In this document: positions 25,758 through 33,550 of the stretch, one piece after another | How positions within the stretch are numbered: position 1 is the stretch's first letter | Layout of the letters: every line of letters starts with the position of its first letter | Assembly: GCF_004634425.1 (NCBI RefSeq) | Contig: NZ_SBJL01000002.1 | Span: 1 to 64,000, forward strand | From: Vitreimonas flagellata | Lineage (GTDB): Bacteria; Pseudomonadota; Alphaproteobacteria; Caulobacterales; Aquidulcibacteraceae | DNA: 64,000 nt | Direction: 5' to 3' | Notes under the pieces: model-generated | Database searches by the model: none | Told to the model about the DNA's origin: nothing | Seen by the model: the letters and a program-made list of their open reading frames with translations, nothing else | Made by a program: the position numbers and the translations under genes

Positions 25758-27035
25758 ATGATCACGCGACGCACCATATTGGGCGCGACGCCCGCGGCCA
25801 TGGCGGCTTTGCCGGCGCATGCGCAAGACAATGGCGCGTTGATCAGCCAGAGCCTTGCCCTACTCGATCGCCAAGCGGATCTGCGCACGGGCGGTGCGGG
25901 AGATTTGGCGGTAGCCGATCAGGTGCGCGCAAATCTGCGCGCCGCGGGCTTTCGCACATCCTCGCAGCGTGTTGACGCGCCCGCCTTTGATGCGCGTCGC
26001 GCAGCTTTGGTGTGGGCGGGCGGCGAAGTCGCCGTTGAGCCTCAGCCGATTGTGCGCACAACCGGCGCCGGCGGCGTTCGTGGCGCGCTGCGCCTTTGGC
26101 GCGATGCGAGCGATACGGCGATGATGGCCGACGCCATTGCCCTGGTAATGCTCCCCATGGGCCGCCATTCACAGCTTCTTGGTGAGCCCATTCGTTCCAT
26201 CCTCGCGCAAGTCGCGGGCGCGGCCCCGCGTGGCATAGTGCTCGTCACCAACGGCCCGACCGGGGAGACGATCATGCTGAACGCGCCGATCGACGGCGCT
26301 GGTCTGCCTGCGATCCCGATCGCGGTGCTTGGACCTAAACCCGGCGCCGGCGCCCTGAGCGTCGCGCGCGCGGGCGGCGAGGCCACACTGATCATCGACG
26401 GCGACGTGCGCCGCGTACGCAGTCCAAACATCTGGGGTGCGATCGAGCGTGACGCGCCCTACCTCGTTGTGTCGACGCCCCGCACGGCTTGGACCCGCGC
26501 CGTCGCCGAGCGCGGCCCGGGGCTTGCGGCGTTCAACGCGCTGGCCGCTTGGGCGCCGCAGGCTTTGCCCGCGCACAGCCTCATGTTTGTTTCAACCACT
26601 GCGCACGAATACGACAACGCTGGCAGCCATATGTTCTTCGAGCGCCATGCACCGCCGCCCGATCGCGTGGCGCTATGGCTGCATCTTGGCGCAGGCTTCG
26701 CCGCGCGCGATTTTCACGAGGTCGGCCGATTTGCGCTCGCGCCACTGCCAAGCCCAGATCCGCAGCGTTTCCTGCTCGGTTCTGATACGCTCGTGGCCAT
26801 ACTGCGCCAAGCCTTTGCGGGCCAAATTGGCTTAGAGGCCGCATACCCGGCTTCCGCCGGCGCCGCAGGCGAACTCGGTGAAGTGCTCGCGCGCGGCTAT
26901 GCGCCCGCGTTCGGGCTCTTCGCCGCGCATCGCTATCACCACGTTGAACAAGATCGCGTGGACAAAACCGACCCTGATTGGATTCAGGCCGCGATCGATG
27001 CGTTGAAAGTCACGCTGGCGCGCGCGCTTGGCTAG
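25758..27035 (+). CDS. M28-like peptidase with a degenerate metal site
   Basis: With the start at 25758 (GGGGAGA upstream) the protein has 425 residues and a Tat-like signal (MITRRTILGATPAAMAALPAHAQ). Its layout matches M28 aminopeptidases with an inserted PA domain. The positions that should hold the first zinc ligands read VVSTPRTAWTRAV instead of the HxD motif, and the EE pair reads HEYDNAGS. At least three ligands therefore appear absent, and it may bind rather than cleave. The carboxylesterase follows after 10 bp. The family call is moderate. Confidence 0.55.
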   Translation: MITRRTILGATPAAMAALPAHAQDNGALISQSLALLDRQADLRTGGAGDLAVADQVRANLRAAGFRTSSQRVDAPAFDARRAALVWAGGEVAVEPQPIVRTTGAGGVRGALRLWRDASDTAMMADAIALVMLPMGRHSQLLGEPIRSILAQVAGAAPRGIVLVTNGPTGETIMLNAPIDGAGLPAIPIAVLGPKPGAGALSVARAGGEATLIIDGDVRRVRSPNIWGAIERDAPYLVVSTPRTAWTRAVAERGPGLAAFNALAAWAPQALPAHSLMFVSTTAHEYDNAGSHMFFERHAPPPDRVALWLHLGAGFAARDFHEVGRFALAPLPSPDPQRFLLGSDTLVAILRQAFAGQIGLEAAYPASAGAAGELGEVLARGYAPAFGLFAAHRYHHVEQDRVDKTDPDWIQAAIDALKVTLARALG

Positions 27036-27045
27036 GAGATCCGCG

Positions 27046-28560
27046 ATGAAAATGCTGCAGGCCATGGCTGCATCGCTTGTGCTCGGCGCGTGCGCGACCA
27101 GCGCTGCGGCGCAGACAGAGGTGCGCATTGAAAGCGGACGCCTGCGCGGTGTGATCGAAGACGGGATTGTCGTGCACCGCAACATTCCGTTCGCAGCACC
27201 ACCCGTTGGCGATTTGCGTTGGCGCCCACCGGCCCCTGCGCCGGCATGGCAAGGCATGCGTGATGCGAGCGCGTACGGCCCCGCCTGCCCGCAGCCCGAG
27301 CGCAATAGCGGCGTTGGCGGGGGCCGCGCCGAGCGGCAAAGCGAGGATTGCCTTCAGCTCAATGTGTGGGCCCCACAGGGCGCGCGCGATCTGCCTGTGA
27401 TGGTGTGGATACATGGCGGGGGCCATCGCATCGGCTCTGGGGCGTATTTGCTTTACGATGGCGCAGCGCTCGCGCGCCAAGGCGTGGTGTTGGTCACCAT
27501 CAATTATCGCATCGGACTCTTGGGCTATTTTGCGCACCCTGCACTTACCCAAGAGGCCGCGCCCGACGCACCGCTCGGCAATTACGGCTTCATGGACCAG
27601 ATCGCCGCACTCGAATGGGTCCAACGCAATATCCGCGCTTTTGGCGGCGACCCGCAGCGCGTCACCGTGTTCGGCGAAAGCGCGGGCGCGGCAAGCACGT
27701 TGTACTTGCTGGCCTCGCCCCACACGCGTGGCCTTTTTCAGCAAGCCATCGTCCAGTCCGGCGGCGGCCTGCAACGCCCTACGACGCTTGCGGCGCAAGA
27801 ACAAAGCGGCGTCGACGCGGCAAGCCGGATCGGTATCGCCGCCGACGCGCGTGCTGAAGATTTGCGCGCCGCTTCCGCGGATCAATGGATCGAAGCGCTT
27901 GGCGCCCTTGAAGGCTTAGGCTTTGGACCGTTCATCGATGGACGGCTCATTACCGAACCTCCGTCGCGAGCGTTTGCCGACGACCGCGCCCATGACGTGC
28001 CGCTGATGATCGGCGCCAATGACAATGAGGCGAGCGTGATGGGCACGCTTGGCGTTTCGCCTAGCGTGCTTGGCGTCCTTGGTCCGCGCCTTTCTGAACT
28101 GCGTACGTTGTATGGCGAAATCGCTGAGGAAGAATTCCAGCGCCAGGCTTTGGGCGACGCCTTCTTCGTGGCGCCAGCCGCTTGGGTGGCGGCGCAAACG
28201 GCCGATGGCGCGCCAAGCTTTCTATACAATTTCACTTATGTGGCGGCGCGCCGGCGCGGGATTGCCCCGGGCGCTTCGCACGGCAGTGAGATTCCCTACA
28301 TCTTCCGAACCTGGCAACGCCTGCCGATCCCGCCGGGCTTCATCACGGATGAGGACCGCGCCTTTTCAGCTTTGATCTCGTCGTGCTGGGTGAGTTTTGC
28401 TCGCGATGGCGCACCGACCTGCGGCGATGCGGCTTGGCCAGCCTATGCGTCTGATAGTGATCAAATCATGCTTTTTGGGCCGCAGACACGGGTGACGCCT
28501 CAGCCGCGTCGGCAGGCCATCAACCTTCTGCTCAACACCCTTACGGAGCGTCCGCAATGA
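27046..28560 (+). CDS. Type-B carboxylesterase, lipoprotein
   Basis: This 504-residue alpha/beta hydrolase has a lipobox ending LGAC, the family signatures EDCLQLNVW and GESAGAAST with the nucleophile serine, and a normal length. The start at 27046 has AGGAG at 27034-27038, overlapping the stop of the gene before. It is the second carboxylesterase-B in the window; the first is at 9774-11432. Its stop overlaps the DUF1254 gene (ATGA). A periplasmic ester or amide substrate is expected but cannot be named. Confidence 0.88.
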   Translation: MKMLQAMAASLVLGACATSAAAQTEVRIESGRLRGVIEDGIVVHRNIPFAAPPVGDLRWRPPAPAPAWQGMRDASAYGPACPQPERNSGVGGGRAERQSEDCLQLNVWAPQGARDLPVMVWIHGGGHRIGSGAYLLYDGAALARQGVVLVTINYRIGLLGYFAHPALTQEAAPDAPLGNYGFMDQIAALEWVQRNIRAFGGDPQRVTVFGESAGAASTLYLLASPHTRGLFQQAIVQSGGGLQRPTTLAAQEQSGVDAASRIGIAADARAEDLRAASADQWIEALGALEGLGFGPFIDGRLITEPPSRAFADDRAHDVPLMIGANDNEASVMGTLGVSPSVLGVLGPRLSELRTLYGEIAEEEFQRQALGDAFFVAPAAWVAAQTADGAPSFLYNFTYVAARRRGIAPGASHGSEIPYIFRTWQRLPIPPGFITDEDRAFSALISSCWVSFARDGAPTCGDAAWPAYASDSDQIMLFGPQTRVTPQPRRQAINLLLNTLTERPQ

Positions 28561-29888
28561 TCTCTCTCTCACGCCGCGCCCTGCTGAATGGCGTCGCGTC
28601 TGTCACGCTTGGCGCTTGCGCCACAGCGCCCGCTGATCCGATCGATCATTATGTAGCCGCGTATTTTTATGCCTTCCCAATCTATGAGTTCGCGCGCACT
28701 GCCTGGGCCTCTGCAGGACCGACCGCGCAACGCGCGCATCGCTTCAATCAACCCATGCATCGGCGCACGCTGACTGATCACACAGGGCGCAACATCACCA
28801 CACCAAACAATGACACGGTTTATACATCGGCGCGCCTCGATCTCAGCAACGGCCCCCTGCTCGCGGAATTGCCAACGTTGCCTGATCGGTATTTCTCGAT
28901 CGCGTTCATGAACGCCTACACAGACAATTTCGCTTATGTCGGCACCCGAGCGACAGGCGGCGAGGGCGGGCGGGCGTTAATCGTTGGTCCGACATGGCAA
29001 GGCCAGTCGCCAGCGGGCATTCGCATCATTCGCTCACAAACCGACGATGTGTGGCTGCTGGCGCGAATCTTGGTCGACGGGCCCGAAGATTTGGCCGCCG
29101 CCAATGCGGCGCAAGATCAAATCCGCTTCCTCGACGCGCCGGAGCCAAGCCTGTTGCCGCTCGCGCCCACAAGCTCGGACGAGCTAGAGAACTTCCTTGC
29201 GGTTACGAACGCCATGCTTGCGCGCGGACCGTTGGTCGATCCCGTTGGGCGACGCGCGTCCGATTATAACGACACGGGCTTACGGCCAGGCGATGTTGAT
29301 GCGTGGTCGTCGCTCACGCAGGCTCAGCGCGATCGCTGGACCGTCGCCGCAGCGCGTGCACAGCAGACATTGCGCACGGGCTTTGCACTGCGCGGCGAGA
29401 CACTCAATGGCTGGCATTATCCCCCAGCAGGCGTGGGTGCGCCGGGCGACGCAGATGATGTGCGCGCGGCTGTCGCGCTTTCGGGTCTCGCGGCTCTCGA
29501 AGCCGTGGAAGCCACCTATGCCCGAGCTGACGACGACAATCACGGTGATCCGCTCACGGGCGAGCACGCTTACACACTGACAATTCCGGCGAACGTCCCC
29601 GCCGGCGCGTTCTGGTCATTGTCGATGTATCAACGCGAAAACGACGGGCGGCTTTTCTTCACCGAGAACGCTATCAACCGCTTTGCTATCGGCGATCGAA
29701 CGCGGGGCCTCATGGCCAACGCCGACGGCTCCTACACGATTTCACTGCAGCGGAACGAGCCAGGCGCCGGTCGGGCCAATTGGCTGCCCACGCCTGCTGG
29801 CGCATTCGTAATTACCTTCCGCGCCTATCTCCCTCAGACGCCGATGCTGAATGGGACGTGGCGGCTCCCGGCCGTCGTACGCCTGTGA
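28557..29888 (+). CDS. DUF1254/DUF1214 envelope protein
   Basis: This 443-residue protein has a Tat-like lipoprotein signal (SRRALLNGVASVTLGAC) and both halves of the DUF1254-DUF1214 pair. The N-terminal part includes HRRTLTDHTGRNITTPNNDTVYTSARLDLS and the C-terminal part WSLSMYQRENDGRLFFTENAINRFAIGDR. The family is common in proteobacteria and has no settled biochemical function. It is coupled to the upstream esterase by an ATGA overlap. Confidence 0.88.
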   Translation: MISLSRRALLNGVASVTLGACATAPADPIDHYVAAYFYAFPIYEFARTAWASAGPTAQRAHRFNQPMHRRTLTDHTGRNITTPNNDTVYTSARLDLSNGPLLAELPTLPDRYFSIAFMNAYTDNFAYVGTRATGGEGGRALIVGPTWQGQSPAGIRIIRSQTDDVWLLARILVDGPEDLAAANAAQDQIRFLDAPEPSLLPLAPTSSDELENFLAVTNAMLARGPLVDPVGRRASDYNDTGLRPGDVDAWSSLTQAQRDRWTVAAARAQQTLRTGFALRGETLNGWHYPPAGVGAPGDADDVRAAVALSGLAALEAVEATYARADDDNHGDPLTGEHAYTLTIPANVPAGAFWSLSMYQRENDGRLFFTENAINRFAIGDRTRGLMANADGSYTISLQRNEPGAGRANWLPTPAGAFVITFRAYLPQTPMLNGTWRLPAVVRL

Positions 29889-29988
29889 TGTTGGACAAAG
29901 TCGGAAGCATCCCAAAAGCAGAAATCAAGCGTAGCGCATCGCAAAGCAGACGCTCGCAATCTGAATTGCACGGTCGTACCCTGCGCTC

Positions 29989-30339
29989 ATGATGCATCGA
30001 ATGTTGATTTCGCTTTTCTTGTTGGCGGGTGGTTGCAGTCCCGCATCTCCGCCGACCACCTCCTCCACCGCGCCTTCCCTTCAAGGCCCGTTTGATCCAG
30101 CTTCGGATCCGGACGCCACGCCTGCGGATGTTGTGGCGATCCAAGCAGCTGCAGACATGCTTTTAGCTTCCGGAGAGTGCGCTAGCGTGCACAGCTCCAT
30201 GCTCGCACCTGCGTCAGATGGAACGGTGATCCCCGACGCCTACATCGTTGAATGCAGCGACTTCTCGTGGCGCTACTTCAAAAGCGATGGAGCGGGAGGG
30301 GTGATAAGCTGCGGTCGTTCGCTGGAGGGATGCAACTAA
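29989..30339 (+). CDS. Small cysteine-rich lipoprotein, unknown
   Basis: This 116-residue protein has a lipobox (LAGGC), a Pro/Ser/Thr-rich linker, and a small domain with four further cysteines (GEC, VEC, ISC, EGC) that could form two disulfides. It resembles no family I recognise. The gap to the next gene (30340-30591) shows only a degenerate repeat. Confidence 0.6.
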   Translation: MMHRMLISLFLLAGGCSPASPPTTSSTAPSLQGPFDPASDPDATPADVVAIQAAADMLLASGECASVHSSMLAPASDGTVIPDAYIVECSDFSWRYFKSDGAGGVISCGRSLEGCN

Positions 30340-30591
30340 ACTTCGGCCGCTCAATCCCAAAACCCGACATTGGCGTTCGAGCGCCTTAAAGCGGACATGG
30401 AATTTCCGCTTCTCGCAAGAGCAGACCTCACAAGCCTCTCAGCGTCGTCTCCGAAGCGATCAATCGGAAGCGCGAACGCGCGCGGGCGTGAGCAAGCCCA
30501 CCCTCTCCTGCATGCGTCTGTCGACAGCGTCCGCCCTCTCACGCGGCCAAGAGCAAAGAATCAACAGCCATCAGGCCGCCTCCGTTGCGCT

Positions 30592-31566
30592 TCACGCGCG
30601 GAGGTCATCGGCGACAGCCGCGCCAACCACGGCGGCCGCGCAGGCGATGTCTTGCACTACGTGGCCGAGCGATTTGTAGGCGGTGATCTCGGCATCGGCG
30701 CGCCGGCCTGTGACGCGCCCCAGCAGCACTTCGCCAATCTCGGCGACGATGTGATCGTCGCCGACCACGCCCGCGGCCTTCGCGTGCAAAAACTCCGCGC
30801 CCTGCTGCAGCACATTGGCGCGGCTGTCGGCGATGTAGCGGCTGCGCGCGACAAGGTCGGAATCCACCTCGGACGGTCCGGCGTGGCTGGATCCGATGAT
30901 GTTCACGTGCGCGCCCGGTTTGATCCATGCGCCAAACAGGATCGGCTCAATTGCGGCCGTGACTGTGCAGATGATGTCAGCGTCGCGGGCCGCGACTTCG
31001 AGGTCATCCACAGGCGCCGCTGCCACCTGGAGCGCAGTCTCCATCTGCAACGCGAGCTCAGCTGCGCGCGTGGCGTTGCGGCCCCACACGGCGATCGACG
31101 ACAGCGGGCGCACGCAATCGATGGCCTTGGCATGGGTGAGGGCCTGCTCACCAGTTCCGGCGATAACGAGGCGCGTAGCGTCGCGGCGGGCTAAGCAATC
31201 GGTCGCGACTGCGCTTGCTGCGGCGGTGCGGATCGCGGTGACCTCGCCGGCGTCGACGACGCCGAGCGGTGCGCCGCTATCAGGATCGAAAATGACAATC
31301 ACGCCCTGATGCGAGGGCGCGCCTTTGGCGGCGTTCTCGCGAAACACGCTGATGAGCTTTGTCCCAAACACTGCGCGCGCGCCCAGCGCGCCGCTCATAA
31401 TCCCGAACAATCTCTGCTCGGAAAGCGCCATGATGGCGCGCGGCAATTGCAGCGTGTCGCCGCGCGACAGCGCCATCATGGCGTCGCGCACGAGTTCGAT
31501 CGCGCGCGGATAACTCAGGCGGCGCGCCACCTCGGCATGATCGATGAAGCGCACTTTTGGCCTCAT
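30592..31566 (-). CDS. Ornithine cyclodeaminase/mu-crystallin-like dehydrogenase
   Basis: The 324-residue protein matches the OCD/mu-crystallin family. It has the substrate Lys in FGTKLISVF, the catalytic-loop region GEVTAIRTAAASAVATDCLAR, and an NAD-binding fold with a GTGEQA turn and the SSHAG segment. Members deaminate ornithine or reduce cyclic imines and ketimines such as pyrroline-2-carboxylate. Behind a beta-lactamase-fold hydrolase gene (9-bp gap) and near a D-amino-acid dehydrogenase, an imino-acid reductase role is plausible. Confidence 0.85.
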   Translation of the reverse strand: MRPKVRFIDHAEVARRLSYPRAIELVRDAMMALSRGDTLQLPRAIMALSEQRLFGIMSGALGARAVFGTKLISVFRENAAKGAPSHQGVIVIFDPDSGAPLGVVDAGEVTAIRTAAASAVATDCLARRDATRLVIAGTGEQALTHAKAIDCVRPLSSIAVWGRNATRAAELALQMETALQVAAAPVDDLEVAARDADIICTVTAAIEPILFGAWIKPGAHVNIIGSSHAGPSEVDSDLVARSRYIADSRANVLQQGAEFLHAKAAGVVGDDHIVAEIGEVLLGRVTGRRADAEITAYKSLGHVVQDIACAAAVVGAAVADDLRA

Positions 31567-31575
31567 TTTGCGGCT

Positions 31576-33474
31576 TCAGCTCACGCCCAGGGCCACGCCG
31601 CCATAGAGCGCCAGCAGGCCGGTGAAGACGAGCGCGATACTTGCGATCAGCGCAAGCCAAATCCGCGCGAACGCGCCGGAGGCGGTGATCGCGCCCCAAA
31701 CACAGCCCAATCCCGCGAGCAGCATGATGTCCGCGCTCGCCACAAGCACGCCGATGCGCCCTACATGGCCCGCAAAATAGCCGGTCATCAAGGACTCGCC
31801 CGCGCCAAGCCCGACCAAGCTGGCGCCAATGACGCCCGCAGCGCCCAGGCCTACAAGAATCGGCGGCCATGCGCGCCAAGTCCTACCCAATGTCAGCGGC
31901 GCCAGCAGACCCAGAAGCGCGAGCGGGGCCAGAAGGTGCGCCAAGATGGCGTGCAGTTTCGGATGCGCCACATCATCAATGCGCGTCATCGTGTAGAGGC
32001 CAATGTCGGGCGTCAGCACAAATTCGCCGGTGCGCGGATTGGGGCGTATGATGATTTGCGGCCGCGTCGGTGCGTCCAGCATGAAGCGTCCATCGCCCTG
32101 CGGCGCCCAGGGGCCTGCGCCATTCAGATAGAGCCCGCCTTCGCCGACGCTGAGCTCGACAACATCAGCGCCAAAATAGGTCAGCGCCGAAAGCCGCTCG
32201 CTGGTTGTGTAGGGTCTGCGATCGGCGCGGTAGAACCCCGCATAAGCCGCGAGGTCTTCCGCCGATATCGTCACCGGCACGAATGCCCGCTTGGCGCCGA
32301 AGAATTCGCTCATGAAAGCGCTGGTGGCGCCGCTTGCGGAAAGCACCGCGGGCGACGGCGGCGGCGCCCAATCGGCATGGATGGCGCCGCGCAGCCGGTC
32401 CCACATGCCCACCGGCGCCGCTTCGCCGATGATCGCCACGAACACGCCGACATCTTCATCCGGCGCCAAAGTGAACCATGAATGGAAGCCCGCCCAATTG
32501 CCGCCGTGACTGATCGTCTGGCGCCCGGCCCAGCTGTCTTCAATAAACACCATGGCCACGCCCGCGCCTTCGGCCGCATTGGCCGCAAGCCGTTGCCGCA
32601 AGCGGCCGCGCGCCTCCGCGCTCAGCAAATCGCCGTGGCCAAGCTGCGCATTCATATAGAGCGCCATGTCATGGGCGGTGCTGACGATCGAGCCCGTCTG
32701 CGCGACAGCGGGATTGATGGCGGTAAACGGCGTCGGCCCCACGATACGCCCGCCAGCTGCGATCAGCCCTGGGCGTGCGAGGTTTGACGGCGCCTCAATC
32801 GTCGTCGCCAATTCTGTTTGCGTCATGCCGAACGGCTCAAACAGACGCGTCCGCATCGCCTCGTCGATCGGCGCATCGGTCAAGTCTTCAATCACCAGCC
32901 CGAGCGTCGCCACGCCGAAATTTGAATAAACGACCTGCTCTTCGACTGGGCGGGCAAAGGATGGGCGCAGCCGATCAAACACCTGCGCTGACACCGGTAT
33001 GTCCACGGGGCGATCGGCGCCGATAAAAAAGAAGCGATCGCTATAGCCGGCCGTATGCGTCAAGAGATGGCGCAGCAGAATCGGCGATTGTCCATTCGGC
33101 GGCAATTGATAACGCTGGAGATAGCGATTGGCGGGATCATCGAGCGAGGCGATGCGCCCTTCGTCCATCAATTGCGCGATCAGCGTCGCGGTGAAGGTTT
33201 TGGTGTTGGAGCCGATCCGCACACGCGTGGCGACAGGATCGGCAGGCGTTTGAGCGACGACGTCGCCTAGCCCATAGCCGCCCTCATAGATGATCTCGCC
33301 ACCACGCACGACGCTCACTACGACGCCGCTTGCGCCGCCATTCTCGACCATCGCGCCCAGATGACGATCGGCCCAAGCCTGCACATTGGCCGGCTCAAGT
33401 GCAGGGAGATCTTGTGCATGCGCCGACGCCAAAGCGCTCGTCAGGAACGCAAGCGAAGCCAATACGTTGCGCAT
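31576..33474 (-). CDS. Serine hydrolase (class C beta-lactamase fold) with membrane tail
   Basis: With the start at 33474 the protein has 632 residues and a signal peptide ending SAHA. The penicillin-binding-protein-like domain has S-N-T-K (Ser89, Lys92) and the YSN triad in VVYSNFGV. The last ~130 residues form about four transmembrane helices. D-aminopeptidases, esterases and MlrB peptidases share this fold. It follows a TBDR gene and precedes the OCD-like gene, so the three probably take up and process one amino-acid-derived substrate. Exact activity is not known. Confidence 0.85.
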   Translation of the reverse strand: MRNVLASLAFLTSALASAHAQDLPALEPANVQAWADRHLGAMVENGGASGVVVSVVRGGEIIYEGGYGLGDVVAQTPADPVATRVRIGSNTKTFTATLIAQLMDEGRIASLDDPANRYLQRYQLPPNGQSPILLRHLLTHTAGYSDRFFFIGADRPVDIPVSAQVFDRLRPSFARPVEEQVVYSNFGVATLGLVIEDLTDAPIDEAMRTRLFEPFGMTQTELATTIEAPSNLARPGLIAAGGRIVGPTPFTAINPAVAQTGSIVSTAHDMALYMNAQLGHGDLLSAEARGRLRQRLAANAAEGAGVAMVFIEDSWAGRQTISHGGNWAGFHSWFTLAPDEDVGVFVAIIGEAAPVGMWDRLRGAIHADWAPPPSPAVLSASGATSAFMSEFFGAKRAFVPVTISAEDLAAYAGFYRADRRPYTTSERLSALTYFGADVVELSVGEGGLYLNGAGPWAPQGDGRFMLDAPTRPQIIIRPNPRTGEFVLTPDIGLYTMTRIDDVAHPKLHAILAHLLAPLALLGLLAPLTLGRTWRAWPPILVGLGAAGVIGASLVGLGAGESLMTGYFAGHVGRIGVLVASADIMLLAGLGCVWGAITASGAFARIWLALIASIALVFTGLLALYGGVALGVS

Positions 33475-33495
33475 TGCGCGCCCTCCCCAGAACAA

Positions 33496-33529
33496 GAGCG
33501 CGCTGGCGTCAGACGCCGCCAGCGCGCTC
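33496..33529 (-). terminator. Intercistronic hairpin after the third TBDR gene
   Basis: GAGCGCGCTGGCG (33496-33508) and CGCCAGCGCGCTC (33517-33529) form a perfect 13-bp stem with an 8-nt loop. It lies between the receptor stop (33551) and the serine hydrolase start (33474). Short T-containing sequence follows on the minus strand, but no true T-run. Confidence 0.55.
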
Positions 33530-33550
33530 GGCTTGTCCCTCTTTGCCCGA

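Noticed and set aside
30370-31194. Plus-strand frame across the gap and the ornithine-cyclodeaminase gene
   Set aside because: It is mostly antisense to a gene with clear NAD-binding and substrate motifs and has no recognisable domain.
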